Source of the DNA: Adiantum capillus-veneris
Lineage: Eukaryota; Streptophyta; Polypodiopsida; Polypodiales; Pteridaceae
DNA: 64,000 bases
Reading direction: 5' to 3'
Assembly: GCA_014529385.2 (NCBI GenBank)
Contig: CM043969.1
Span: 67,979,676-68,043,675 of the forward strand
Made by a program: the position numbers and the translations under genes
In this document: positions 31,240 to 43,025 of the stretch, piece after piece
Numbering within the stretch: the stretch's first letter is position 1
Layout: the number at the start of each line of letters is the position of its first letter
The notes under the pieces: generated by a model
The model's database searches: none
What the model was told of the DNA's origin: nothing
The model's input: only the letters and a program-made list of their open reading frames with translations

Positions 31240-32125
31240 GACACTGGTTGATCAAATGATCATTAGCTCTACAATAATGGCAACGCATCTTCTTTTTGCC
31301 CTCATCACCAGAATTTCCTGAAAAATTGCTGCTAGCAGATGCATTAGGAACAAAAGTTTTGCCAGCGCTGTAGAACAATGAAGTGACTGCATTGCTGTTA
31401 CCACCCTTTCTTTGAGAAGGAATAAAAGCCTGTTCAACTGCACACTGCCTAGTCTTGTTTTCTCTGGAAAGTGACTCTTGCAACATCAATGTGCATAATG
31501 CATGAAACTTGACAACTTCAAGATTTACTTGGGTCATTAGTCTCAAAGTACTAGCAAAAGTCTGGTATGAATCTGGTAAGGCATCAAGAACAGTCTGCAC
31601 AAGGGAACTGTCTGAAATGACTTCACCTGTAGAAATAAGTTGCTCATCGATATCCTTGACACCAACAAGGAAAGTGTCCATGTCATCTTCCTCATGCATA
31701 ATCTTTGATTCCAGCTCTTTACGCAACAAAGAAATTTTAGCCTCATTGCGGCTTGCATAAAGACCTGCTAGAATATCCCAAGCTTGTTTTGCAGATTTTG
31801 CTGAGCAAATGTGAGGAACCATGGTACGCTTCACAGAAAACACAAACAATGCATGAGCCTGCGCATCCTTTACATCCCAACAAGATTGTTCTGCCGTAGG
31901 CAAAACAACTCTAATAGAGGCAATTCTTGCAGCAAGACCTGCAACATCCTCAACATCACCTGCATCCTCAGAACCAGGACGTACATCAATGCCCTGCATA
32001 ATATTCTAGACTCCCTTTGACACAAGAACATGTTGCATCATGTAAGACCACATAGGGTAATTGTCCCCATCCGACCTGTCCTCAGTAGCAAACATCTTGA
32101 ACACATCTGTGTTGTTGTCAACCAT
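31240..32125 (-). pseudogene. copia copy 2 gag region
   Basis: Reading starts at the ATG near 32125 (MVDNNTDVFKMF). It runs through the copia gag core (KQAWDILAGLYASRNEAK, DDMDTFLVGVKDIDEQL) to a CCHC knuckle, CHYCRANDHLINQC, near 31280-31240. The knuckle has the normal CX2CX4HX4C spacing. This gag is more complete than that of copy 1. Confidence 0.85.
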
Positions 32126-32189
32126 GGTAAATGTTGCGCATGATGTGAAAACTACCCGTAAAGAGGAGAAATAAAGCAGGAACAACACG

Positions 32190-32203
32190 TGCTATATAGC
32201 ACA
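32190..32203. repeat. Leader palindrome of copia copy 2
   Basis: GTGCTATATAGCAC is a perfect palindrome, at the same place in the leader as in copy 1. Confidence 0.7.
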
Positions 32204-32472
32204 AACCATAGAAGACTGTAAGGCACGTGTTAGGCAGAAAATGGCACTGACAAAAATTCTACACAAAATGACAAAATTGCTTGTGTAGACCTGCCTATAG
32301 TGGAAACGGAGGCCGAAATGAGCCCAAATCAGAAATCTGAGCAGACTAAGCTCTATGAGCTTTCCAAAATTTTTGTTGACCTGTGAACACTCGCCAAAGC
32401 TCACAAAAATCAAAGAAAGTGAGCAGGCGTGTGCTGGAGCTGCTGGCGAGTAAGCCCGGGAGGATGCAACCT

Positions 32473-32484
32473 ACTATGATACCA
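32473..32484 (-). promoter_or_regulatory. Primer-binding site of copia copy 2
   Basis: On the minus strand this reads TGGTATCATAGT, close to the initiator-methionine site TGGTATCAGAGC. It sits two bases inside the 5' LTR. Confidence 0.8.
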
Positions 32485-32486
32485 AT

Positions 32487-32712
32487 TGTTGGAATTAGAG
32501 TTGCAGAGAACGCACACAACTTGGAGAAGATGAAGGAAGCTCAAGGCACACAATTGAGAGTGTGTTACTTACTATGCAATGGAAAGATAGATAGCCCTAG
32601 AGTGATGGGCGTATATACAATGCTCGGGGGAAAAAACCTCCTAAAGAGGGAAAAAATGCCCCGGCGGTCCTAGTGCGTTCACACACATCACTACCACATG
32701 TATATGGTAACA
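32487..32712 (-). repeat. 5' LTR of copia copy 2
   Basis: This 226-bp LTR runs TGTTGG...TAACA on the plus strand. It is followed by gaaga, the probable target duplication partner of taaga at 14013-14017. Confidence 0.92.
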
Positions 32713-33957
32713 GAAGAGACCCCCAAAAGAAGACTCTCTCCCATTCAAGAGGAGGAATCCAAAGAGCAAAAGAGCAATGAAACTTTAAGCTCCTCTGAGG
32801 ATGTGGCTCCACAAAGACGGCAGTCTAGACGATTGCCCACTCCTCCCAAGAGGCAAAGATCCACACAGAGTCCTTCTCCTCGTCATTTTGAAAGGGAAGA
32901 GAGGAAACAAAGGAAGAAAAGTGCTAGAAAGAGGTCACCCTCTTCTCCTTCTTCTTCACCTTCCTCCTCTTCCGATGAAAGCTATGGCTATTCTCCCATA
33001 GAATACAAGAGGGGAGGACATCGCAAATCATTCCCTGCATGGCGAAGGTCACAAAAGCTAAAGAAGTTCAACAAGGGAGGAAAGAGTATCTCTTTTCTAA
33101 TCTATGATGGCACCTTTGGTGCTATAGATAAAGTGTTGGCCTTCATCCAGCAATTTGATGCGGCCTTTGGAGACGAGGGCTCAACGGAGTCCTCCAAGCT
33201 ATGCCATGTAGCTATACACTTTCAAAAATCAGCTCGTCAATGGTGGGCTAGCCTTCATGGCAATGACGAAGCCCCAAAGACGTGGAAAACTCTACAAGTT
33301 TCCATCATGAAGCAATTACTTGCAAGCGATGCAAAGGAAAAAGTGCTTATCGAATGGTGCAGCTTGAAATTTCTCTCTCATGAGTCTATCCACAAGGATG
33401 TAGATAAGTTTTGGGATTTACATCTCAAGGCTACTGTCTTTCAAAAGATAGAATTTGCGGAGCAAATGTAGCAATTCTGTGTGGGATTACTTGAAGAGAT
33501 GGCCGAATACATCAACTCTCAATGGCATGGTACTATTAGTGAAGTAATCCATCACACCATGGTTGCTTCACGCATCAATTTCCATCAAGGGGATGGACGG
33601 AATGTCAAGCCCATGGAAAAAAAAGACAAGAATGATGCAAAGGGGAAAACCAATGTTCAAAATTCTTCCCAAGGCACTTCCAACAACAACAACAACAATC
33701 GGTCCAAGGAGAAGGGAGTTTACAAAGGTAAAAACAAACTCTCTCCTGAAGAGCATGAAGCTTTTCGCAAGGACCATAAGTGTTTCAAGTGTGGGGAGCA
33801 AGGACATGGCTATCGTTCTTGCCCTAAGAAGATTGCCTGCAATGAGACTCCTAGGGCTTCCACCATGGAAGCTCCAAAAGAGGATGCTCATTGCAAAGGA
33901 TCATCACTTTCCTATGCTTGGGGAAAGGTAAGAGATCATGATGCCTTCATCTTGTAA
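32713..33957 (+). pseudogene. Outer fossil, gag main part with zinc knuckle
   Basis: The plus-strand coding resumes right at the copia boundary. A basic, serine-rich region (RRQSRRLPTPPKRQRSTQ, then a poly-Ser tract) precedes the retrotransposon-gag core (FDGTFGAI-type YDGTFGAIDKVLAFIQQFD, then ARQWWASLHG). A CCHC knuckle, CFKCGEQGHGYRSC, lies at 33781-33822, preceded by a run of six Asn. This domain pair is typical of Ty3-type gag. The region is broken. Confidence 0.8.
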
Positions 33958-34207
33958 CTTCATATCAACGGAGTTGACCACCAAGTTGGGCATTCAAGCT
34001 TTCAAGATGGGAGATATGGTAACGGCTGACACAACCACACCCTTCACTGTGGACTCCTGTCTTGCTTTGTCTCATTTGGTCGAATGCATCCCTGAGGTAT
34101 ATCATTTGTATGTGAGCAATGCAACAACAATTGTACCTATCCTTCAACTTGCGAACAAACCAAGGCTTCAATCCCTCAAAACATCTGAGAGAGATCTTGA
34201 TGTGTGA
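33938..34207 (+). pseudogene. Outer fossil, protease-like tail
   Basis: A short frame contains NFISTELTTKLGI. This resembles the stretch after the active site in plant Ty3 proteases (the NFIS--LA-KLGI pattern), followed by a possible second strand (MVTADTTTPFTVDS). The active-site Asp itself is not in this frame. Nothing recognisable as retroelement follows, so the fossil ends near 34210. Confidence 0.5.
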
Positions 34208-34319
34208 ATATTGCATTTGGAATCTCCTATAAAATTCCACCCGTCCAATGAAAAGAAAATCTCATCAAAACTTTGAGTCTGTAAAGAGAAGGTTAAAGTC
34301 ATTGCAACTTGAACATGCT

Positions 34320-35080
34320 ACCTAACATGGTACTTTTTAAACCTTTTGTTAGGTATTAAAGTACCTAAGCCAATGTAAATGGTACTTTATGAAGTACTAG
34401 TTTTTGCAAAGTACCTAAGTCCTTGAAATTGATAATTTTATAAGTACCACAAAGAGTACATTTAAAGTACCTATATACCTAGAGTTTCTATTCCAAAAGT
34501 ACATGCTGGTGGTCGCATGCTAGCTTCTACCTAATCTCAAGGTACTTTGGAAGCTTCCAAGTAGCCCAAGAGAGCCTATTGGTATGTACTTTCATAGTTG
34601 TAAAGGACTTGTGAGTTTACAAAGGTGGTTTTAAACTACCATTAAATGTACATTTGTTGTCCAAGAGGACCCTAATAGAACTTATGAGTCTACATTGGTT
34701 CTTTTGAGTACCAACCCCTTTGACATGGTAGTATTACTAGAATCTACATGTAGGTACTCTAGGTAATCTTCAATGTAATATATTTGTACAAGGTACATGT
34801 AGCAAAATTGGTAGTGCTGAAGTACCTACTCTATGCACTTTGGCCCAATTCACTTTTTTTTTGCCTTTATGTATACTTGAAGTACTTATTTGATCTCATG
34901 CTAGCTTCTACCCAGGGTGAAGGTATTTTCATGGTTCTAAGTATTTTAGGAGATCCATGAGTATATATTGGTGGTTGAAGAGTTTGTATACACTATACGT
35001 ATGGTGCTTGCTATGGTGATAGTAAAATATATTTGAGTTTATATTGGTGCTCCAAGAGTACCAAAAGAATGCCTTTTGGA
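34320..35080. repeat. GGTACTT hairpin block 3
   Basis: This block holds many hairpins with GGTACTT-like arms. At 34541-34566, GG-TACTT-GGAA pairs with TTCC-AAGTA-CC with single-base bulges. At 34624-34640, GGTGGTTT is opposite AAACTACC. At 34695-34714, TTGGTTCT is opposite AGTACCAA. At 35043-35063, TTGGTGCTC pairs with GAGTACCAA, and 35060-35078 forms CCAAAAG/CTTTTGG. Arms differ between units but stay largely complementary. The repeat family is the one at 2930-3470 and 11564-11780. Confidence 0.65.
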
Positions 35081-35099
35081 GCGTACACACCTCTAGGGC

Positions 35100-35660
35100 T
35101 TCACATACATCATGATGCAATACTACCTAAATGCAATTACTACCTACACGCATGGTACCTATACTAGAGCATGCAAGAGAAAAAAATAAATCAAGCACTT
35201 TTAAAGCATACCTGGGACTTGTCAAGCAAATATATTGGATGCTTTATGTAAGATTTTTGCCCCAGATGCTTTCGACAAACATCCTTTTTGTTTGGGGACA
35301 CTCGCCTCTCTGTCTGCCAAAAAGCAAACACAATGTCCCTTATCTCCTGCATGATGCAATGACTTTGAGGCTGTTGACATCATCAAAATTGCAATGGAAA
35401 TGCTCCTGCCTCAGTCTGTTGTAATTGTGAATTAGCTGTTGCAAAATTTTGTCGATGCAACCCTGTGAATTTCTCCATCTCCGAATTGCTTATAGACCTT
35501 CATGGATCCCCTTCTCTATTCACCAACATCATGCATAAAGCTCTTTTTAGCTTCAACTCCTCCTCAGACAAGGATGCTTTGACTTTGGTGACTCTGCCTT
35601 GTATGTTGGAGAGTATAGACTTCTCTAATCCACAGTGCAGCCGTCGAAGCTGGCTTCTCT
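35100..35660. other. Downstream flank of the glutamine-rich frame
   Basis: No supported gene is found. Readable minus-strand fragments here could be a decayed continuation of the frame at 35669-36379, but stops are frequent and no family is recognised. Confidence 0.3.
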
Positions 35661-35668
35661 AGAAGCAA

Positions 35669-36379
35669 TCAAAAGGTGGCTTTCTTAGCTTCACAATTTA
35701 TGCCTTTTGTAGCATCTTGCCAGCAAAGCACCATTGTTTTGAACACTATACTCATATCTTTAGGCGTTGACAAGCATGATGCAGCCGTTCTCTTTTTCTT
35801 TGACGACTCTCGTTTCATCATGGCCCAATACTGCCGCATCCTATGTGTGGCTTCCTGGAAAATCGTGGTTGAATAATCAGTGCGGCCATGAGGGGGCATC
35901 CCATCATTTCTTGGATTGTCCTTGACATGATCCTGGGATGAGTGAGACCACCCCATTGGATTGGAAGCTTGGTGATGGTAACCAAATCCATTGTCTGCAA
36001 TTATTGGCTGCCCGATAATGTGGCGATCATTTGGAGGATGTTGTTGGTGTCCAATTTCTGGTTCCACGGATGTGGGCTGCAATCCAAGCTGAAGGATATG
36101 CCAATGCTGTTGGTGCAACACAACCCCCTCTTCCATGGTGCTCTCACCCACAAAAAAATATTCCTGCTGAATTTCCTCTCCCAAACTGATGCTTCCATCC
36201 ACGGGTAGCCATCCACCTTGAGTGTAGTGAGAAGGCTATTGTTGTTGAATGTCCTGCTACCACATCTGAGGCACACCAGCTTGGGGTAGAGTAGACAAGA
36301 GACTTGCACTTTTGAAGGTTGGAGCACGCTGGTTGCAGTTTTTGAGTGCATTCGCATCAAGCCAGGACGTAGACGTCAT
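35669..36379 (-). pseudogene. Glutamine/histidine-rich reading frame, host-like, two in-frame TAGs
   Basis: Starting at the ATG at 36377-36379 (MTSTSWLDANALKNCNQ), one frame runs 237 codons to 35669. It is interrupted only by TAG at 36257-36259 and TAG at 36236-36238, both in a glutamine-rich stretch where CAG would fit. The product is rich in Q, H and N (QQHWHILQ, IGHQQHPPNDRH) with a basic patch (RESSKKKRTAAS) that could be a nuclear signal, so a regulatory protein is conceivable. A 98-bp CT tract (as read on this strand) lies about 80 bp upstream, as in many plant 5' untranslated regions. No family is recognised. It may be a decayed gene or a retrocopy. Confidence 0.4.
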
Positions 36380-36457
36380 TGAGGCAGATGGATGTGCAAG
36401 CCATGCTTGCTTGCTTCAAGAGAAGGAGAGATGAGGGTAGATTGCTGAACAACATGC

Positions 36458-36562
<105 letters not shown>

Positions 36563-36599
36563 CTTAGCTACAGCAACGCGCATGAAAGTAGACGGACAA

Positions 36600-37890
36600 A
36601 CATTTCAAGAAATCGTTAAAGTGGTTGGAGTGATCGTTTCAAAAAAATAAACATAAAGTGTAGTCTCACAAGAACATCTTCAAAAGTGTGCTAAAGCACC
36701 ATCCATAAATGCCTCACAAAGAAGTGTCAAGGACACTACCTTTTGCACCAGCTTTTCATGCTATTACCCACTTGAGAAAGACCTTGTTTTCATGGATCTA
36801 CTAGATTCTCTAGCTTGTTGTTGTGGCTATGGCTTGATTTAAGGTACTTGGGTTTACATGGGTTTCATCTCACTCTAAAAGATCTCTAAATTAATACTAC
36901 TTTCATGATGATTATACTCTGCATTGATGCTGCTACTAGTTTGAAAGGTTATTTGATTAAAAACACCAGGTGTACTTGAATTTAATGGCTACTCCCTCTC
37001 TCCCCTTGATATTTGGTACAAAGAGAGCCTGCACTAGACTTCAATTTTTTTGGCTTTGGCTTCTCTACCTCTTGTTTGGACTTGTTGCCTTAATTTCTCA
37101 CTAATGTTTACTTCTGGCATACACAACATGATGATGTCTTTGCATTGTTTGTACTAACCTTAACCTATAATAGTGATGGGTTATGTACTATTGATTTTTT
37201 GGTTTTCTTTAACTCCTAGAAATATTTTGATCTTTAGGCATGACACTACAATTTTTGGGGATGGCTCTAGCAACAAGTTGTTGCAATACTTATGGGACTT
37301 ATGATCCATATACTGGCCATTGAATTTTGTTTTATGTGGCTTCGAGGACTTTTTTTGATTGCCCAAATTTTTGATCCTACACTTTTGCTGGCCGTTTGAC
37401 TTGCTTAGAATACATCGTTGATATGGTTTCTAGAAGTGCTGGCTCTTAGCTTCTCCTAGCTCATTGCTTGACATGACTGGTATTTATAGCATGATACAAA
37501 CTAAATAACTGAGGGAAGTTTATTTTGATGTACTTGAAAGTTCTCCCATGTGGCCACTATATCTTAATTCTAAAAAATGAATGTGGCTGGCTATCAATCC
37601 TTAAATGATTGGAATGATTTTCTTTACTTTTTAGAAGTAGAAATTAAGAAGATTGAAATTGTAATAAGGCTTTGACTACTTGGATTGCTCAAGGAGTTTA
37701 TGGAAGGGGATTCTTCTCAACTGAATGAAAGTTACACAAAGAGTTTTCTTGGTTCTTTGGAGCACACTAGTTTCACTACTATCAAAATTTTTTAAGGCTT
37801 TGCAGCCATCGTCAAAGGAAAGGAAGGTTTTTCAAGCTTAAGAAAGGGATCACTTTTTTACTTTAAATACCTTTGCACATATAGGATTGT
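36600..37890. other. Gene-poor AT-rich stretch
   Basis: There is no supported reading frame or RNA gene. The sequence is AT-rich with scattered short T-runs and may belong to the large diverged repeat whose best-kept part is at 37897-38250. Confidence 0.45.
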
Positions 37891-37896
37891 AGCTTG

Positions 37897-38250
37897 TCCA
37901 ACAATTTTTAAGTGACATGGATAACAACGAAAAGGTTCTTTGAAACCTCTTATACATAGCCAAGTTTAATAGAATCTATTGTCTTGTCTATATGAATGCA
38001 TGTGCAAATTCTATCTTTGCTTAAAAAGGTTTAGATTTTTGACCTCGTAGATGAATGCATTTTTCATCCTCATAAAATGGTTTAGTCCTGATGTATAGGA
38101 TAACTAGAATGTTATTTCATTCTGATCATATCGTATACAAATGAGTCAAATGCGAAGTTGTTTTTGTACAAACCACCTTCAAAATGTTTAAAGATTCTTT
38201 TCTTTTGAATGAAATGTTCTTTTGTATATAATTAGTATCTTAATAGAACA
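37897..38250 (+). repeat. Dispersed repeat, copy A
   Basis: This stretch aligns by eye with 45781-46146. Shared segments include tctattgtcttgtctatat, gatgtataggataactaga and tctatctttgct. In both copies the repeat stops at an AC-type microsatellite. No coding motif is seen, and the family is unknown. Confidence 0.75.
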
Positions 38251-38251
38251 G

Positions 38252-38256
38252 AACAC

Positions 38257-38291
<35 letters not shown>

Positions 38292-38298
38292 CACACAC
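38252..38298. repeat. (AC)n microsatellite
   Basis: This AC run of about 47 bp, with one extra A inside, lies directly after dispersed repeat copy A. Confidence 0.95.
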
Positions 38299-38487
38299 TC
38301 TCACCATGTACGCACAAGATTTAAAGTACTACTGCCCTTTGCTATGGTCTCTTCACCCTTTGCTAATGAAACCCACACTACCTTTTGTATAGATTCCTTT
38401 GTTTGACGAATTGATGAGACAAGAAGCTGCACCGGTTCAATAATTCGATTATGAGAGATGTGACTCCATCCCCAAGCTACATGCCTG

Positions 38488-38714
38488 TGTTGGAATCAGG
38501 GTTGTAGAGAAACGCACACAGCTTGGAGAAGACGAAGGAATCTCAAGGCATAGAACTGAGAGTGTGTTACTTAGTGTGCAATAGAAAGATAGATAGCCCT
38601 AGAATGAATGGGTGTATATACAATGCACGGGGAAAAAACCTCCTAAAGAGGGAAAAAATGCCCCGGCGGTCCTAGTGTGTTCATACACATCACTACCACA
38701 TGTATATGGTAACA
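38488..38714 (-). repeat. 3' LTR of copia copy 3
   Basis: This 227-bp LTR runs TGTTGG...TAACA on the plus strand. The polypurine-tract complement follows at once. Confidence 0.92.
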
Positions 38715-38759
38715 AATTCCCCCTGAAGTGATGCGATGAACGAGAGCTGGCACATGAGT

Positions 38760-40240
38760 CAAGGGAAGTGCCATGCCCTGAGGACATGATCATTCCACAA
38801 AGGGGAGTAAACCCAAAGCTTTGCAAAAAGCTTCAAACTTCTCACGAGACAATGCCTTTGTGAAAAGATTTGCAAGGTTGTCCTGTGTTGGCACATAAGC
38901 CAAGCTGATCTCTCCTGCTGAGAGGCTTTCCTTGACATAGTGGTAATGCACCTCAATGTGCTTTGTGGGAGCATGAACTGGGTTCCTCGCAAGTGCCAAT
39001 GTGCTTTGACTATTAGTGTAGATAGTGTTGGCAGTGTCCTATCCGACACCCAAATCAACCATAAGGCATCTGAGCCATACACACTCAACCGTAGCTGTGA
39101 AGACTGCCCTCTACTCAGCCTCACAACTCAAAGTGGCCACAGTAGGTTGCTTCTTGCTCAACCATGATATACATGAACTGCCAAGCATGAAACAAAAACC
39201 ACTTGTGGACACTCGTGTGTCAAAACAACCAGCCCAATTTGAATCCAAAAAAGCATGTAAGTCTGGCGGCAATGATCCCCCCTTGGGATAAAACAAGCCA
39301 AGATGTAAAGTGCCACTAAGGTAGCAAAAAATCCTCTTGACAGCCTGCCAATGCTTAGATCCTGGGCTATGCATAATCTGCTGACCTGTGAGACTACAAA
39401 CTGAATATCTGGCCTCATGTTGCATACATAAATGAGGCAACAACCAGCAGTTTGTGAAAGAGTGACATGAGCAGGATCACCAACATCATGTAGACTAAAC
39501 TTCAAACCTGTTTCCGTGGGAGTGGCAGTAGGTTTGCAATCCTCAAGTCCAAACTTACATAGCAATATTTGTATGTAACTTTTTTGACATAAGGCAATAC
39601 CACCATTACACTGCTTAAACTGTATGCCCAAATAATGATGCAACAGCCCCAAATCTTTCATCTTGAAAGTAGCATTCAAATCAGCCTTAAATTCAGCAAT
39701 ATGTGCCTCATTGGGACCAGTGATAAACAAATCGTCCACATAACAAACAACAATGAGAAGTACATTGCCCTCATGCTTGACATACAATGTGCTTTCTGTT
39801 GGACTGTTATGAAAGCCTCGTTTGACCAAATGAGTGTCAGCTTTCTCATACCAAGCACGAGGATATTGCTTCAACCCATACAAAGCCTTCTTACATCTGC
39901 ACACTTTGTCCTCTTGTCCTTTCTTGACAAAATCGTGAGGCCGTGTTACATAAACTTCCTCAAATATGTCACCATTCAAGAAAGCAGTAATAAAAATGTT
40001 TGATTAATGTACATCCCAACCAAAATGAGGTGCCAATGCACATAGAAAACGCACAGTAGTCATACGACAAGTGGGAGCAAAAGTCTCTTCTTCATAATCT
40101 TTGCCTTTTTGCTGTGCATAATCCTTTGCAACAAGTCAAACCTTATGGCGATCAATCTCACCATCCGGCTTACATTTCAACTTGTAAACCCACTTCATAT
40201 CAATGGCCCTTTTGCCAGGAGGCAAATCACATAAAGTCCA
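38760..40240 (-). pseudogene. copia copy 3 reverse transcriptase and RNase H region
   Basis: Minus-strand motifs include FLNGD-type MNGDIFEEVYVTRP, KALYGLKQYPRAWY, the catalytic CYVDDLFITGPNE, FKMKDLGLLHHYLGIQ, SGTLHLGLFYPKGG, SKKQPTVATLSCEAE and an ending ALGLLPFVE. A long reverse transcriptase stretch is readable, and the region as a whole is broken. Confidence 0.9.
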
Positions 40241-40294
40241 TGTGTCATTTTCTATAAGTGCATCATATTTTGATTGCATGGCAGCCATCCAATT

Positions 40295-41950
40295 TTATGA
40301 ATTTTGTGCTTCATCAAAAGACAGAGGTTCCTCAACATCATGTAAGCTAGACACAGCCAAAGCATAACAATCTGATGCATAAGATGCATGGTGAGAGCCT
40401 GAATGAGTACGACTAGACAAAGGTGCATCCAATTTACTAACACGCAAAGTGTGCACCAGCCATTTTGGCATACCTCTAGCATGCTCATTTTCAACCCTTT
40501 CCTCATCAAGTACATCATGCACATCTGCATCAGTAATAGGCTGATTTGTAACACTATTGGAAAACCCCATAGGCTGTACATTTTCCTCATTGGAATTTAC
40601 ATTCAAACTTCCACCACTGAAAAGAGGCAACAAAGTGTCATAAATGTCCTGTGAGCTTACATTACTGTCTCTAGTACATGACAGCAAGGGCTGAACAAAA
40701 TCTTCCACAAACACTACATCCCGTGAAACTAGAATATGCTTTGTTTGCAGATGATACAACCTGTAACCTTTGCTTTTAGCACTATAACCAACAAAAATAC
40801 ATTTGATAGCCTTATCATCCAATTTTGTGCACTGTGTTTCCAAACAACCAAAAACACGCATGTGCTCAATAGAAGGTTTTCTATCATGCCATGCTTCATA
40901 TGGAGTAATAGACTGCAAAGCTTTTGTAGGACACCTCTTAAGTACATAAGTGGCACACATGATGCCTTCAAGCCAAAAAGAATGCGGCAAAGCTTGACTT
41001 TTGACCATACATCGTGCCATTTCTGTAAGTGACCTCTTTTTTCTCTCAGCAACACTATTTTGCTGAGGTGTGTAAGGCACTTTACATTGGTGTTTTTATC
41101 TCACGGCTAGCCGGAAATCCATTAAATTCATCAGTCGTATACTCTCCCCTCGAACAGAACGGAGGGTGGCCATAGTACATTTCGAGACATTTTTAGCCAT
41201 ATCCAGAAATTGTTTGAAGCACATAAAAACTTCGGACTTTGCTTTAAGCGGAAATACCCATGCATGCCTGTAGTAATCATCAATGTAAGTCACGAAGTAC
41301 AAGTAATTGCCCAAGGATGGAGTTTGCATGGGCCCACAAACATCACTATGCACAAGATGCAACCTGCAGGTGGCCCTAACCATCCTTTGGAAACTTAGAA
41401 CGCTGCATTTTACCCAGAATACAGCCTTCACAAACATGTTTGACAAGTGCTTTAAGAGGCGGCAAAGAAGCAACCATATCAGATTTCTCCAAACATATCA
41501 AACTGGCAAAATTCAGATGACCAAAACGTGCATGTTAAAGTTTTGCATCTAAAATAGCCCTTGAATCTGCAACTGCATTTGCAAAATTTTGCCCACACTT
41601 GTCCTACAGAGTGAGCTTATACAAACCACGACACAAAAGGCTAGATGCAACAATTTCATCACCAAAATTGAGATCATGAACTGTACATTTGTCATCCACA
41701 AATTTGACTACAAGTCCAAGTCTAGCAAGTTGGATACAGAGAAGAGATTCTTCTTGATCCCAAGTTCATAAAGTGCATCAACAAGTGTGAAGGAACTGCC
41801 ATTTGTAGGAGTAAGCACAATATTTCCAAATCCCTAAACCGGATAAGAGGCGTGAGGGGTAGACTCAAGAGAGGTGAATAATTCACAATGTGAGGTAATG
41901 TGCTTTGTAGCACCACTATCAAAATACCACACATGTGAATCTGCAGCAAT
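40295..41950 (-). pseudogene. copia copy 3 protease and integrase region
   Basis: The protease block FDSGATKHITSH keeps the catalytic Asp (near 41920). Integrase motifs include YTPQQNSVAERKKRSL, PHSFWLEGIMCATYVLKR and EAWHDRKPSIEHMRVFG. The region is broken. Confidence 0.88.
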
Positions 41951-42129
41951 TGACATGCATGCATCATGGACATCAGGATTGTAAGTGCACTCTACACTAA
42001 AAGCCCATTCTCCATCAACATCAGCAACACAGTCTCCTTTCACAGAAGACTCATTAATGGCTGCATGTGTAGTGGAACCAGCATTTGCATTGGAACCACC
42101 CAATTTCTTCTTAGCCTCTTTGGCCTTCA

Positions 42130-43025
42130 ACTTAGGACACTGCTTGATCAAGTGATCATTAGCTTTACAATAATGGCAATGCATCTTCTTTTTGCCCTTA
42201 TCATCAAAATTTCCAGACGAATTGCTTCCAGTAGAAGCATTAGGAATAGAAGTTTTGCCACTCGCAGCAGAACCATAAGAAGTGGCTACATTGCTGTTAC
42301 CACCCTTTCTTTGAGAAGCAATAAAAGCATGTTCTACTGCACGCTACCTAGTCCTGTTTTTTTTGGAAAGTGACTCTTGCAACAGCAACATGCTTAATGC
42401 ATCAAACTTGACAACTTTAGGATTTCCTTGGGTCATAAGTCTCCAAGTACTAGCAAAAGTCTGGTAAGAATCTGGTAAGACATCAAGAACAGTTTGCACA
42501 AGGGAACTATCTGAAATGACTTCACCTGCAGAAATAAGTTGCTCATTGATATCCTTGATACCAGCAAGGAAAGTGTCCATATCATCTTCCTCATGCATAA
42601 TCTTTGATTCCAGCTCTTTACGTACAAAGCAATTTTAGCCTCATTGCGGCTTGCATAAAGACCTCCTAGAATATCCCAAGCCTGTTTTGTAGATTTTGCT
42701 GAACGAATGTGAGGAACGATGGTGCGCTTCATAGACAACGCAATCAATGCATGAGCCTGCACATCCTTTACATTCCAACGAGCTTGTTCTGTCATAGGCA
42801 AAACAACTCTAATAGCAGCAATCCTTGCAGCAAGACTTGCCACATCCTCAACATCGCCTACATTCTCAAAACCAGGACGCACATCAATGCCCTTTTGCAC
42901 AATATTCCAGACGCCTTTTGACACAATAACATGTTGCATCATATAAGCCCACATAGGGCAATTTTCCCCATCCAACCTGTCCTCAACAACAAACATCTTG
43001 AACACATTTGTGTTGTTGTCACCAT
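42130..43025 (-). pseudogene. copia copy 3 gag region
   Basis: Reading starts near the ATG at 43025. Gag-core motifs KQAWDILGGLYASRNEAK and DDMDTFLAGIKDINEQL are followed by the knuckle CHYCKANDHLIKQC near 42184-42140. The region is broken. Confidence 0.82.

Larger units (their letters stand above)
14018..32712 (-). mobile_element. Ty1/copia LTR retrotransposon, copy 2, split by a Ty3 element (fossil)
   Basis: LTRs lie at 14018-14245 and 32487-32712. Their flanks taaga (14013-14017) and gaaga (32713-32717) match at four of five bases, a probable aged target duplication inside the gag of the outer fossil. Without the 13.6-kb Ty3 insertion (14267-27877), the element is about 5.1 kb, the same size as copies 1 and 3. 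The order is the copia order on the minus strand. About seven breaks are visible in addition to the insertion. Its LTRs differ by roughly 6-7% by eye. Confidence 0.93.
13381..34210 (+). mobile_element. Outer Ty3-like retroelement remnant, interrupted (fossil)
   Basis: A plus-strand retroelement begins with a methionine primer site at 13381-13392. It carries a gag frame whose N-terminal part lies at 13821-14017 and whose remainder lies at 32713-33957, on the far side of the copia copy 2 insertion. A protease-like tail follows to about 34207. No reverse transcriptase, integrase or 3' LTR is found downstream, so the element is truncated. It is the oldest layer of a three-layer nest and is clearly broken, with several disruptions besides the insertion. 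Confidence 0.75.

Noticed and set aside
36236-36259. Stop codon reassignment or RNA editing to explain the two TAGs
   Set aside because: Editing of this type is known from organelles, not nuclear genes, and simple C-to-T decay explains the codons.
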